Positions 51,106 through 59,048 of a stretch of DNA of 59,722 bases are shown here, piece by piece; within the stretch, counting starts at the first letter, position 1; every line of letters begins with the position of its first letter. This DNA is from WTJD01 sp964225175 (lineage in GTDB: Bacteria > Pseudomonadota > Gammaproteobacteria > Xanthomonadales > SZUA-36). The position numbers and the translations under genes were made by a program. The DNA lies in assembly GCA_964225175.1 (NCBI GenBank), contig CAXQNK010000115.1, forward strand, positions 1 to 59,722, read 5' to 3'. Below the pieces are notes generated by a model. It was not told the DNA's origin. It ran no database searches and was given only the letters and a program-made list of their open reading frames with translations.

Positions 51106-51881
51106 TGTGGATTCTCCCGATTGGATTTCTCGCATGATGGCGCAAGTTTGATGCTATGGCCGTCCAGGCTGAGCTCTGTAATCTGCATTTCAAATTCATT
51201 ACCCCCCCGCTTCCCGTGGACCATGCGCACGGTGATCCAGTCCAGATCTCTGGCGTGCCAGATGCTCGAGTAACGTTTGCTGTTCTCACGTACTCGCTGA
51301 ACCTCGACGGCCTCGATGCAGCCGATTGACGTGGCCAATGGGGCAACAGGCAGCGCTCTGAATTTTTGAGAATCGACCTCTTCATCCTCGACTACCCGGG
51401 TGTCCCAGTGCTCGTGGCCACGTTCCAATCGTGACTGAATCTCGAGGGTCAATCCTAGTGGATCGACCATGCCGCGTTGCAATGGAAAAACCCGATCTGA
51501 CTCGTCCTGGGTAATACGCACTTCGCCGTTTTCCCAGTCGAATTCAGCGTCCCAGGCTACTGTTTTGAACGTCATGCTTGCATGATGTGAGAATCGCTCC
51601 GTCAGGACATGATGGCCGTCCAGGCTGCCGGACGCGCGGTCCCGCGTTGTGGCGTTGACAAGCCTCGCCAGGCCCTTTGTGCCCTCGCCATCAGTGGACA
51701 TTTCCCAGCTCTCGGCACTCCTTTCGAATCGAACGCGCGTCTCCAGGCGTGGCTTGCCGTCTATGAGCACGCGATATGCCGCGGTGTAGGAATTGGGTGG
51801 CCAGTCGCCGGAGGCAGGCAGGCATAATCCTGCCCCGATCATGGCCGGCATTGCAGTGCTCAGACGCCTAAAAAAATTCAT
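51102..51881 (-). CDS. Periplasmic DUF3108 protein
   Basis: 259 residues from the ATG at 51881, which starts a signal peptide (MNFFRRLSTAMPAMIGAGLC) with cleavage near PASG. The mature part follows the DUF3108 pattern: SYTAAYRVLIDGKPRLETRV, then MTFKTVAWDAEFDWENGEV and SKRYSSIWHARDLDWITVRM. The fold resembles lipid-binding beta proteins of the lolA/attH type; no activity is established. It overlaps purN by 14 nt and the M48 gene by 4 nt. DUF3108 next to purN is common in gammaproteobacteria (recalled). Confidence 0.87.
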   Translation of the reverse strand: MNFFRRLSTAMPAMIGAGLCLPASGDWPPNSYTAAYRVLIDGKPRLETRVRFERSAESWEMSTDGEGTKGLARLVNATTRDRASGSLDGHHVLTERFSHHASMTFKTVAWDAEFDWENGEVRITQDESDRVFPLQRGMVDPLGLTLEIQSRLERGHEHWDTRVVEDEEVDSQKFRALPVAPLATSIGCIEAVEVQRVRENSKRYSSIWHARDLDWITVRMVHGKRGGNEFEMQITELSLDGHSIKLAPSCEKSNRENPQ

Positions 51882-52539
51882 TGCTCTGGATATCGAAGAC
51901 CAGGGGGCTGCGCAATGGTTCACCATCGATTTCAATATGGTCCTGAATCATCCGGACATCGCGGTGCGCAAAGAGTTGCACAGTGGCAACGATTAACTGG
52001 TGCTCCAGAGGCCCCAGCCGGCTTGCCAGGGTTTGTGGTGTATCAGCGCTGTGGATGGCAAGGACCACCTGGCTGATCAGGGGACCGTCATCCAGTCCCT
52101 CGGTTACGAAGTGAATACTGGAACCGTGGTGCTGTTCGCCCGCGGCGATCGCTCGTTCGTAAGTATTGAGGCCGGGGAACTTTGGCAGCAATGATGGATG
52201 CAGATTGATCATTTTTCCTAGAAATCGCCGCACCACTTCAGGGCCAAGAATGCGCATGTAGCCCGCCAGCACCACAAGATCCGGATCGACGGCTTCGAGG
52301 CACTCAGAAATACCTTCGTCCAGAGCTTTTCTGGCGCTGCATCCCGAGGAATCTATCACGGTGCAGGGAATATGCGCTGCCCTTGCATGCCGGAGACCGT
52401 GGGCATCTGCACGATTGCTGATGACCGCAGCGATGGAAGCATTCAGGCGCCCTTGTCCGATGGCATCTATGAGTGCTTTCAGATTGCTTCCCGTGCCGGA
52501 TATGAGCACCGCCAGGCGCAATCGCCGATTGGTTTTCAT
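51868..52539 (-). CDS. purN: Phosphoribosylglycinamide formyltransferase PurN
   Basis: 223 residues. RLAVLISGTGSNLKALIDAI starts the Rossmann-like fold; the folate site contains VVLAGYMRILGPEVV and the catalytic MINLHPSLLPKFPGLNTYER with Asn and His, then GSSIHFVTEGLDDGPLISQ with the catalytic Asp. It formylates GAR with 10-formyl-THF in purine synthesis. It overlaps purM by 4 nt (ATGA). The C-terminus is slightly longer than E. coli PurN (212). Confidence 0.97.
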   Translation of the reverse strand: MKTNRRLRLAVLISGTGSNLKALIDAIGQGRLNASIAAVISNRADAHGLRHARAAHIPCTVIDSSGCSARKALDEGISECLEAVDPDLVVLAGYMRILGPEVVRRFLGKMINLHPSLLPKFPGLNTYERAIAAGEQHHGSSIHFVTEGLDDGPLISQVVLAIHSADTPQTLASRLGPLEHQLIVATVQLFAHRDVRMIQDHIEIDGEPLRSPLVFDIQSNEFF

Positions 52540-53597
52540 CCCCGAAACCTGATACCGGTCTGTTGATCATGTTTCATGAAAACGTGCCCAATGGGGAAAA
52601 CCTTTTCGCCCAGAGCCTCCAGGCGATTGGATATGGCCTGGGCCAGTTCTTCCTCCACCAGCAGGACCATGCCAATGCCACAGTTGAATGTGCGCAGCAT
52701 TTCCTCATCGGCAATGTCGCCATTGGACTGAAGCCAATCGAACACCGCCGGGCGTTGCCAGGCAGAAACATCAATTTCGACGCCCAATTCAGCGGGCATG
52801 ATCCGCGTGATGTTCTCGCTGAGGCCGCCACCTGTGATGTGCGCCAGGCCGTCGATCTTGAATTCTGATATGACCTGGATGATCGATTTGACGTAGATCC
52901 GCGTTGGGGCGAGAAGGGCCTCGCCAAGGCGTTGAGACGATCCGGGCAGATTTGCATCCGGTCCAAGACCGGAGCGCTCCATGACTTTGCGAATCAGAGA
53001 GTAACCATTGGAGTGCGGACCGCTGGAACTGAGCCCGAGAATACGGTGACCGGCCTTGATCTGGCTGCCGTCAATCAGCGCCGGCCGGTCCACGATTCCC
53101 ACGGCGAAGCCCGCTAGATCATATTCGTCCGGAGCATACATGCCCGGCATCTCGGCCGTTTCTCCACCGATCAGGGCGCAGCCGGCTTGTTGGCAGCCCT
53201 TGGCGATCCCCTCGATAACCAATGCGGCGGCCTTTGGGTCAAGGTGCCCGGTTGCGAAATAGTCGAGGAAAAACAGTGGTTCAGCGCCGCACACGAGGAT
53301 ATCGTTGACGCACATGGCCACGAGGTCGATACCAATGGTGTCGTGCTTGTCGAGCATCCGCGCAAGGATCAACTTGGTGCCCACGCCGTCCGTCCCCGAA
53401 ACCAGCACGGGGTCGGAGAAACGTTGGCTATCCAGTCGGAACAATCCGCCAAATCCGCCCAACCCTGTGAGCACTTCGGGGCGGAACGTCGTCTTGACTG
53501 CGGGTTTTATTAATTCCACGAGCGCATTGCCAGCGTCGATATCCACGCCTGCGTCTCGATAGCTAAGGGGCTTTTTGTCGTTGTTCGCGTCAGTCAA
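52536..53597 (-). CDS. purM: Phosphoribosylformylglycinamidine cyclo-ligase PurM
   Basis: 353 residues of the AIRS fold. Recognisable blocks are LSYRDAGVDIDAGNALVELI, DPVLVSGTDGVGTKLILARM, IGIDLVAMCVNDILVCGAEP, LIGGETAEMPGMYAPDEYDL and GLAHITGGGLSENITRIMP. It closes FGAM to AIR in the fifth purine step. It heads the purM-purN-DUF3108-M48 operon and is divergent from the DUF2066 gene over 86 nt. Confidence 0.98.
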   Translation of the reverse strand: MTDANNDKKPLSYRDAGVDIDAGNALVELIKPAVKTTFRPEVLTGLGGFGGLFRLDSQRFSDPVLVSGTDGVGTKLILARMLDKHDTIGIDLVAMCVNDILVCGAEPLFFLDYFATGHLDPKAAALVIEGIAKGCQQAGCALIGGETAEMPGMYAPDEYDLAGFAVGIVDRPALIDGSQIKAGHRILGLSSSGPHSNGYSLIRKVMERSGLGPDANLPGSSQRLGEALLAPTRIYVKSIIQVISEFKIDGLAHITGGGLSENITRIMPAELGVEIDVSAWQRPAVFDWLQSNGDIADEEMLRTFNCGIGMVLLVEEELAQAISNRLEALGEKVFPIGHVFMKHDQQTGIRFRG

Positions 53598-53683
53598 TGT
53601 GGCTTCATCCGATGGTCATTTGGCGCGGTGCATATGGTATCTTATTTGCACTGCTCTGAAGCGGCTTTAGCCCGCCGCGCCAC

Positions 53684-54748
53684 GTGTGGAAGTTCATGCT
53701 CAGAATCTTCGTGTTCTCGCTGGGGGTTTTCTGGATCCTCGCGGCCGACGCTCAGTCCGCCTCAGCCAATGGGGATCCGTCGCTCTACTCTGGCTGGATT
53801 CCCGCGGTCTCGAAAACCGAGCAGGAACGCCGGGGTGCGACCCCTTCTGCGCTTTTGCACGTGTTACAGAAACTCAGTGGCGAGCGGGATTTGTCGCCAT
53901 CTCCGGGCCTGGATGAAGCCTTGAGCAATGCCGAGCAATTTCTGCTGGCCTACCATTATGAAGATCACGATCGGGTTATGTCCGATGGGGAGCGTCTGCC
54001 GGAGACCTGGTTGATTGTGCAGTTCCAGCCGGCGAGCGTAGACCGGCTTGTCATGGAGTTGGGGCTCAAGCGATGGCGCAAGGACCGGCCCGCGCTGCGC
54101 ATGTGGGTCGTCATTGATGATGGTCTGGGCCGCCGCTTGTTACCGCTCGAGTACGCTTACATCCAGGAGTCAATGAATTGGGTCGCTGCGCAACGGGGCC
54201 TGCCCGTATCCTGGCCTGATGCGGAGATCTCCGAATCCCTGGATTTGCAACTGCTCTGGGGCGGGTTCACCGAGCAAATACCCCCGGCGACAGGGGCCTC
54301 GGGCGGTGATGTGGTCATCTCCGCTCGTCGCGTGGGGCCTCAATGGCAATTGCGCTGGAACTTTGATAATGGTCTGGAGACCCTGAGTTGGCGGACCGAA
54401 GGGCGTAATCTATCACTGGCCACGGCGGAGGGATTGCATCGGCTCACTGACTCGGTTGCGGCGAGCAACTCCATTCGCGGAGATCTCCAGGGCGATTGGG
54501 TTGTGGCGATCGGAGTGGGCGGGCTCAATGATGCATCCGCCTACGCACAGTGCCTGAATTACCTGGAGTCACTGGGGCTTACAGATGATGTGCGGGTGGT
54601 GCAGGCAGAGCCCGGCCGGGTTCAGTTCGAATTGGCGCTCAATGCCGATCCCGCTTATCTTGCAGATATTCTGCGCCGCGATGGGTTCCTCGTGCCTGAG
54701 ATGAGTCCGGGCGCGTATCGTATTTTGTCAGGGTCTGGCGAGGAGTGA
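53684..54748 (+). CDS. Secreted DUF2066 protein
   Basis: 354 residues from a GTG, or 350 from the ATG at 53696; the Shine-Dalgarno does not decide. A signal peptide (LRIFVFSLGVFWILAADAQS) precedes a DUF2066-type chain: SLYSGWIPAVSKTEQERRGA, LLHVLQKLSGERDLSPSPGL, NAEQFLLAYHYED, DRPALRMWVVIDDGLGRRLL. The family has no known function; members lie next to purM, perM and hda in many gammaproteobacteria, as here. Probably periplasmic, cotranscribed with the next two genes (gaps 7 and 8 nt). Confidence 0.87.
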   Translation: MWKFMLRIFVFSLGVFWILAADAQSASANGDPSLYSGWIPAVSKTEQERRGATPSALLHVLQKLSGERDLSPSPGLDEALSNAEQFLLAYHYEDHDRVMSDGERLPETWLIVQFQPASVDRLVMELGLKRWRKDRPALRMWVVIDDGLGRRLLPLEYAYIQESMNWVAAQRGLPVSWPDAEISESLDLQLLWGGFTEQIPPATGASGGDVVISARRVGPQWQLRWNFDNGLETLSWRTEGRNLSLATAEGLHRLTDSVAASNSIRGDLQGDWVVAIGVGGLNDASAYAQCLNYLESLGLTDDVRVVQAEPGRVQFELALNADPAYLADILRRDGFLVPEMSPGAYRILSGSGEE

Positions 54749-54755
54749 TGACGCT

Positions 54756-55826
54756 ATGAATGTGCAATCAAAACCATGGCTGGTCTTGGCTTCAATTGCC
54801 CTTCTGGGCTGGCTTGTTTATTTGCTTGCACCAGTGATTACTCCCTTCGCCATTGCGGCAGGTTTGGCTTACCTAGGCGATCCTCTGGCGGATCGCCTCG
54901 AACATTGGACAATCAGGGGATGGACGCTGGGGCGAACGCTGGCGGTCGTGCTGGTGTTCCTGCTGATGACGCTGATTCTGGCGCTGAGCCTCGTGTTCCT
55001 CGTGCCTTTGTTAATCGATCAAGTTGAATTGATGGTGGCGAAATTGCCCGGATTTGCGGAGTGGGTGACGACAACTGCGTGGCCGAGCCTGGCCGGTTTT
55101 ATGGGCGTTGATCCTGGCATATTGAAGCTCTCACAGTTAACCCAGTGGGTTCAGGGCTATTGGCGAGAGCTCGGTGGTGCAGCATTTACCGTGGCAGGAT
55201 CCCTCGGCAGAGGGGGGCAGGCTCTGCTGCAGTGGCTGACCAACCTTGTGTTGGTGCCAGTAGTGACGTTCTACATGCTGCGTGACTGGGATCTCATGGT
55301 CCTGGGCGTAAGAAATCTTCTGCCCCGGTCGTCCCTCAACCGGGTCAGTCAGATTGCGAGTGAGATCGATACCGTTCTGGGGGCGTTCCTGCGCGGGCAA
55401 CTGGTGGTGATGCTGGCCCTGGGAATCATTTACAGCCTGGGCTTGTGGCTGGTCGACATTGAATTTGCCTTCTTGATCGGCATGGGGGCAGGGCTGCTCA
55501 GTATCGTGCCTTATTTGGGGTCTATCATCGGGCTGGCTGTTGCCGGCGCCGCGGCGTTGTTCCAACATCATGATGTTCTGCACCTCGCGCTGGTTCTCGG
55601 GGTGTTCATGATTGGTCAAACGGCGGAAGGTATGGTTTTGACCCCCAAGCTTGTCGGCGACCAAATCGGACTTCATCCGGTGGCCGTGATTTTTGCCGTG
55701 TTGGCGGGTGGGCAATTGTTTGGTTTTCTCGGGATATTGCTGGCGTTACCGGCCGCCGCCGCGCTTAATGTGCTGGTTCGACACGCGGATGAATTCTACC
55801 GGGACAGTGACGTGTACAAGGAGTAG
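54756..55826 (+). CDS. perM: AI-2E family / PerM-type permease
   Basis: 356 residues with the layout of AI-2E exporters: two N-terminal helices (WLVLASIALLGWLVYLLAPV), a helix pair (TLAVVLVFLLMTLILALSLV), an amphipathic central domain, VVTFYMLRDWD, and a C-terminal block (GMGAGLLSIVPYLGSIIGLA and LVGDQIGLHPVAVIFAVLAG). Members act as efflux or ion-coupled permeases of uncertain substrate. AGGAG lies before the ATG. It is 8 nt before hda. Confidence 0.92.
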   Translation: MNVQSKPWLVLASIALLGWLVYLLAPVITPFAIAAGLAYLGDPLADRLEHWTIRGWTLGRTLAVVLVFLLMTLILALSLVFLVPLLIDQVELMVAKLPGFAEWVTTTAWPSLAGFMGVDPGILKLSQLTQWVQGYWRELGGAAFTVAGSLGRGGQALLQWLTNLVLVPVVTFYMLRDWDLMVLGVRNLLPRSSLNRVSQIASEIDTVLGAFLRGQLVVMLALGIIYSLGLWLVDIEFAFLIGMGAGLLSIVPYLGSIIGLAVAGAAALFQHHDVLHLALVLGVFMIGQTAEGMVLTPKLVGDQIGLHPVAVIFAVLAGGQLFGFLGILLALPAAAALNVLVRHADEFYRDSDVYKE

Positions 55827-55834
55827 GCGCGTCG

Positions 55835-56530
55835 ATGCTTTACTCGCCGCAGATTCCGCTGCCCCTGGGTTCGACCCCCGAATCGCGTTTCGATAACTTT
55901 GTCGCCGGTTGCAACCAGGCGCAGGTGGATGCAATCCGTCACTTCCCTGACGACAACGCCCCGGTGCTCTATCTCGCAGGCGAGGAAAGCTCGGGTAAAA
56001 CTCACTTGTTGAATGCCCTGTGCAGAGAGGAGCGCGATCAAGGCAGGACGGCATTTTATCTCAGTTTGGTTCAATCCTCAGCAGCGTCCATCGAGGTGCT
56101 CGAGGGGCTTTCAGGTATCGACCTGGTGTGCCTTGATGACTGCGACAATGTGGTCGGGGACCTCGACTGGGAGGAAGCGATTTTTCATGTTTTCAACCGC
56201 CTCCGGGCAGCTGGGGGCAAGCTGGTGTTCTCGGCGCGCGCGTCATTCAGAAAGCTGGATTTCAAGTTGCCGGACCTGTGCTCACGATTGGGGTCCGGTC
56301 TGCAGGTCAAGTTGGGTCGGCTCGAGGAATCGGACAAGGAGCAGGTGTTGCGCTGGCGCGCGCGTGCGCTTGATCTGGACATCCCTGATGAAGTCATCAA
56401 CTACCTGCTCAGACGCAGCCGACGTCATCTTGCTGATCTCCTCAATGTTCTCGACCAACTTCAACGTGCGGCATTCACCGCGAAGCGGCGTGTGACGGTT
56501 CCCCTGGTCAGGGAGATACTCAAGCGCTGA
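55835..56530 (+). CDS. hda: DnaA regulatory inactivator Hda
   Basis: 231 residues. The N-terminal clamp-binding motif QIPLPLG (residues 6-12) is characteristic of Hda. The AAA+ domain has Walker A LAGEESSGKTHLLNALC (Gly49-Thr56), Walker B IDLVCLDDCDNVVGD and the sensor regions VFSARASFRKLDF and LRRSRRHLADLLNVLD. With the beta clamp it stimulates ATP hydrolysis by DnaA and prevents re-initiation. AAGGAG precedes the ATG. Last gene of the DUF2066-perM-hda operon. Confidence 0.95.
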   Translation: MLYSPQIPLPLGSTPESRFDNFVAGCNQAQVDAIRHFPDDNAPVLYLAGEESSGKTHLLNALCREERDQGRTAFYLSLVQSSAASIEVLEGLSGIDLVCLDDCDNVVGDLDWEEAIFHVFNRLRAAGGKLVFSARASFRKLDFKLPDLCSRLGSGLQVKLGRLEESDKEQVLRWRARALDLDIPDEVINYLLRRSRRHLADLLNVLDQLQRAAFTAKRRVTVPLVREILKR

Positions 56531-56618
56531 TTCCAATTCGCCTTGTGCGTGCATGAGCCGCCAATCGGGGCGCTGTGCGTGCCACCGACGCGCCGCTGCA
56601 GACACCGCCCGCGCACCC

Positions 56619-58301
56619 TCAGGGCCGCAGGCTGAACGCGCTCCTGATCGTCAGGCCGGCTGGCGTAAAGTGCATGCTCATGTATGTGTGCCTGAGTGCG
56701 ACGCTTTGCATGCTTGAGGTGTCCAGATCAGATGCCATTTCGCTGAGTCGTTTTTCAAGCGCTTTTTGAGCCTCCATGTCATAACCCACCGACAGGAATG
56801 CGCCGGTCTCATTCCCGGATGCGTTGATGAACTGGTCAAGCTCCTGGCCCTCGTCAATTCCGACACCCACGCCTACGGAATCGTTCGTCATGGCGGCAAA
56901 CAGTGAAGATTCACCCATTTCGATGCCCAGCATCTCGGGGGGGATTTCGACAGGCCCTGCGCCAGGAACGAGGTTGATCCCATCGAGGCCGGGAATAAAC
57001 ATCTGTGCGGTGCCAACCAGCATTTGTGGTTTTTCGACTTCGACCACCATCAGGCCGCGCGAAGTTTGAGGCTCAGGGTTCTCGAAGTCCATTTCGGTCA
57101 GCATCATTCGGAAACCATTGAGGTTCCCAGCAAAAGGAGGCAACGGTCGGTTAAGTGATGAAAAAGTCTGATCTGCCAATTCATTCAACGTCTGAAGGGC
57201 GCTGCACTGATAGCGATTGGCGATTCGGTCAGAGGCTTTTTCCAGTAGATAATCCCGAACTTTGCCGATCTGGAGCGCGAAAGCCATTGCGAGGACATGA
57301 TTTTCGTCTTTCGATGCCGGGGGCGTGTCGGTCACCAGGAGTGCAAGCGCACGCCCCAGGCTTTCGTTCATTTCAAATTGATACAAGGCTTCGACCCGTT
57401 CTCCGGAGAGCTCGGTTAAGCCAGTCACCATGCGTGGCACGCGGTCTGTAATCTCATCGAACTCTACCGCGCATATGGGTTCAAACTGCGCATGCGGTTG
57501 GACCCCCAGGGTTGCGAGGCTGCGGTTCGTAACGCTCTCGGCGTCAAGCATCTCCTGTTTCATAAGACGAAAATCAACGTAACCGGAGCCAAATGCGGTG
57601 AACTCTTTGTCCCTGTTAAGTTGCGCGAGGCTCTGGGTGTGGGCAGCCTCCAGCTGGGTGCTTCCCTGCCCAAGAAAGTCGGGCAGAAAGCTGTTTTCAG
57701 AGTCTACGGGCCAAACGCCAATGGCCAGGTGCTCTTCGGCGATGTGCATGTAAACGGCCAGCGGTTGATCTTCAGCACTGAATTTCCAGTATTGTGCAGC
57801 GCCGGTGTCAATCTGCGGCAGGGTAACGCCCGCTCTCTCTTCGATTCGTGACATCGTGGCTTCGAAAGCCGCTGTATCGTGAAGCCCCACCCGAAACACG
57901 GGAAACATGCCCATCCCGTAGAACGCCTTGTGAGACTGCAAGGACAGCCCCAGGCTTTCCATGCCGGCCCGGTTAAGTTTTCCATCCAGTTCGGCCAGCG
58001 CGGCTGAAAACAGGCGTGTGGCCGCGTCAGTATGGCCCGTGATATCAGGGTCTTCTTGCTGACGTTCTTGGGCCATGGACTGCAACAGATCAAGGCCAGG
58101 TTGCATGATGGCGAGGTAAGCGTCCACGACCTCAGCTGGTGTTTCCTCGAGGTTTGCCAGCAAATAGGGCGTTTTTGCGGGTGCGAATTTCAGCATTGGA
58201 TTGGAAACGAGGTGGGTGTCACTGGAAGGCTCCTCGCCTTTGCATGAAATCAGCAGCATCGCGCACGATGCCAATGTCACCAATTTGCCCGGGAGGTTCA
58301 T
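56619..58301 (-). CDS. Large lipoprotein of unknown function
   Basis: 560 residues, not recognised. The signal peptide ends with a lipobox (CAMLLISC-KGEE), so it is a lipoprotein; Lys at +2 gives no Asp retention signal. The mature chain begins LKFAPAKTPYLLANLEETPA and has two broadly similar halves in which a GM-type turn and a FRVGLHDTAAFEATMSRIEE strand-helix occur, then RGLMVVEVEKPQMLVGTAQM and SLFAAMTNDSVGVGVGIDEG. There are no catalytic motifs. The pattern resembles DUF3352-like repeat proteins only loosely. It has its own near-consensus promoter, AAGGA before the ATG, and converges with hda. Confidence 0.8.
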   Translation of the reverse strand: MNLPGKLVTLASCAMLLISCKGEEPSSDTHLVSNPMLKFAPAKTPYLLANLEETPAEVVDAYLAIMQPGLDLLQSMAQERQQEDPDITGHTDAATRLFSAALAELDGKLNRAGMESLGLSLQSHKAFYGMGMFPVFRVGLHDTAAFEATMSRIEERAGVTLPQIDTGAAQYWKFSAEDQPLAVYMHIAEEHLAIGVWPVDSENSFLPDFLGQGSTQLEAAHTQSLAQLNRDKEFTAFGSGYVDFRLMKQEMLDAESVTNRSLATLGVQPHAQFEPICAVEFDEITDRVPRMVTGLTELSGERVEALYQFEMNESLGRALALLVTDTPPASKDENHVLAMAFALQIGKVRDYLLEKASDRIANRYQCSALQTLNELADQTFSSLNRPLPPFAGNLNGFRMMLTEMDFENPEPQTSRGLMVVEVEKPQMLVGTAQMFIPGLDGINLVPGAGPVEIPPEMLGIEMGESSLFAAMTNDSVGVGVGIDEGQELDQFINASGNETGAFLSVGYDMEAQKALEKRLSEMASDLDTSSMQSVALRHTYMSMHFTPAGLTIRSAFSLRP

Positions 58302-58334
58302 TTTTTCTGGTCCTTACCTGGTTTATGTATAGGT

Positions 58335-58363
58335 GTTATACCACACTACAACAGTAATGACAA
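58335..58363 (-). promoter_or_regulatory. Near-consensus sigma-70 promoter for the large lipoprotein gene
   Basis: On the minus strand, TTGTCA (-35, 58363-58358) and TATAAC (-10, 58340-58335) are separated by exactly 17 nt; each box matches 5 of 6 consensus positions. It lies about 35 nt upstream of the ATG at 58301, leaving a short leader that contains AAGGA. Confidence 0.75.
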
Positions 58364-58382
58364 ATTGGTGCTCGACGAGGTC

Positions 58383-59048
58383 TTATGTGATGCCTTCGAG
58401 GAACCCCCGAAGTTGGTCCAGGCGTTTGTGTGTGCCGGCGTCAAACCACTGGCCCATGTGGCACTCGCCGGTGACCAGCTGCTCCTCTACAGCCTTTCGA
58501 AGTAAAGGAACCACAGAAAAACGACCCGCATGACAGTGTTCAAACATGCGCGGATGGTAAAGAGCAATTCCGCTGAAAGTTCTCAACTCGGGGCCGATAT
58601 TGTGAATTCTTCCCGATTGAAGAGAAAAGTCTCCATCATGCGCCTCAGGGTTAGGAACCAGCACCAGGTGGGCTTGGTCGCATTTGATGCTGCGCAAGCG
58701 CGCGAAGGGGAAGTCAGTCCAAATGTCACCATTCACCACCAGGAAAGGCGACGGGCCCAAAAGCGGCAACGCCTGGAAGATGCCGCCACCTGTATCCAGG
58801 GCCGATTCAGGTTCGCGGGAGAAGTGGAGGTTGACGCCCCACTGCTCGCCATGTCCCAGCACAACAGGCAATTGCCCACCCAGATGGCCTTGGTTGATCA
58901 CGATTTCTCTGAACCCCGCGCTCGCCAGGGCCTGGATATGCCAGCATACCAGTGGTTTTCCCCCCACCTCGATCAATGGTTTGGGCGTGCTTTCCGTCAG
59001 GGGACGGAGCCGCTCCCCGCGCCCGGCGCATAGAATCATGGCGCGCAT
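58383..59048 (-). CDS. murU: N-acetylmuramate-1-phosphate uridylyltransferase MurU
   Basis: 221 residues of the NTP-transferase fold. The N-terminal signature MRAMILCAGRGERLRPLTES is followed by TPKPLIEVGGKPLVCWHIQA, TGGGIFQALPLL, FLVVNGDIWTDFPF with the metal-binding Asp, and LVLVPNPEAHDGDFSL. It makes UDP-MurNAc from MurNAc-1-P and UTP in the recycling route that bypasses MurA. It overlaps amgK by 13 nt; a second ATG at 59039 would give a 4-nt ATGA overlap. Confidence 0.94.
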   Translation of the reverse strand: MRAMILCAGRGERLRPLTESTPKPLIEVGGKPLVCWHIQALASAGFREIVINQGHLGGQLPVVLGHGEQWGVNLHFSREPESALDTGGGIFQALPLLGPSPFLVVNGDIWTDFPFARLRSIKCDQAHLVLVPNPEAHDGDFSLQSGRIHNIGPELRTFSGIALYHPRMFEHCHAGRFSVVPLLRKAVEEQLVTGECHMGQWFDAGTHKRLDQLRGFLEGIT

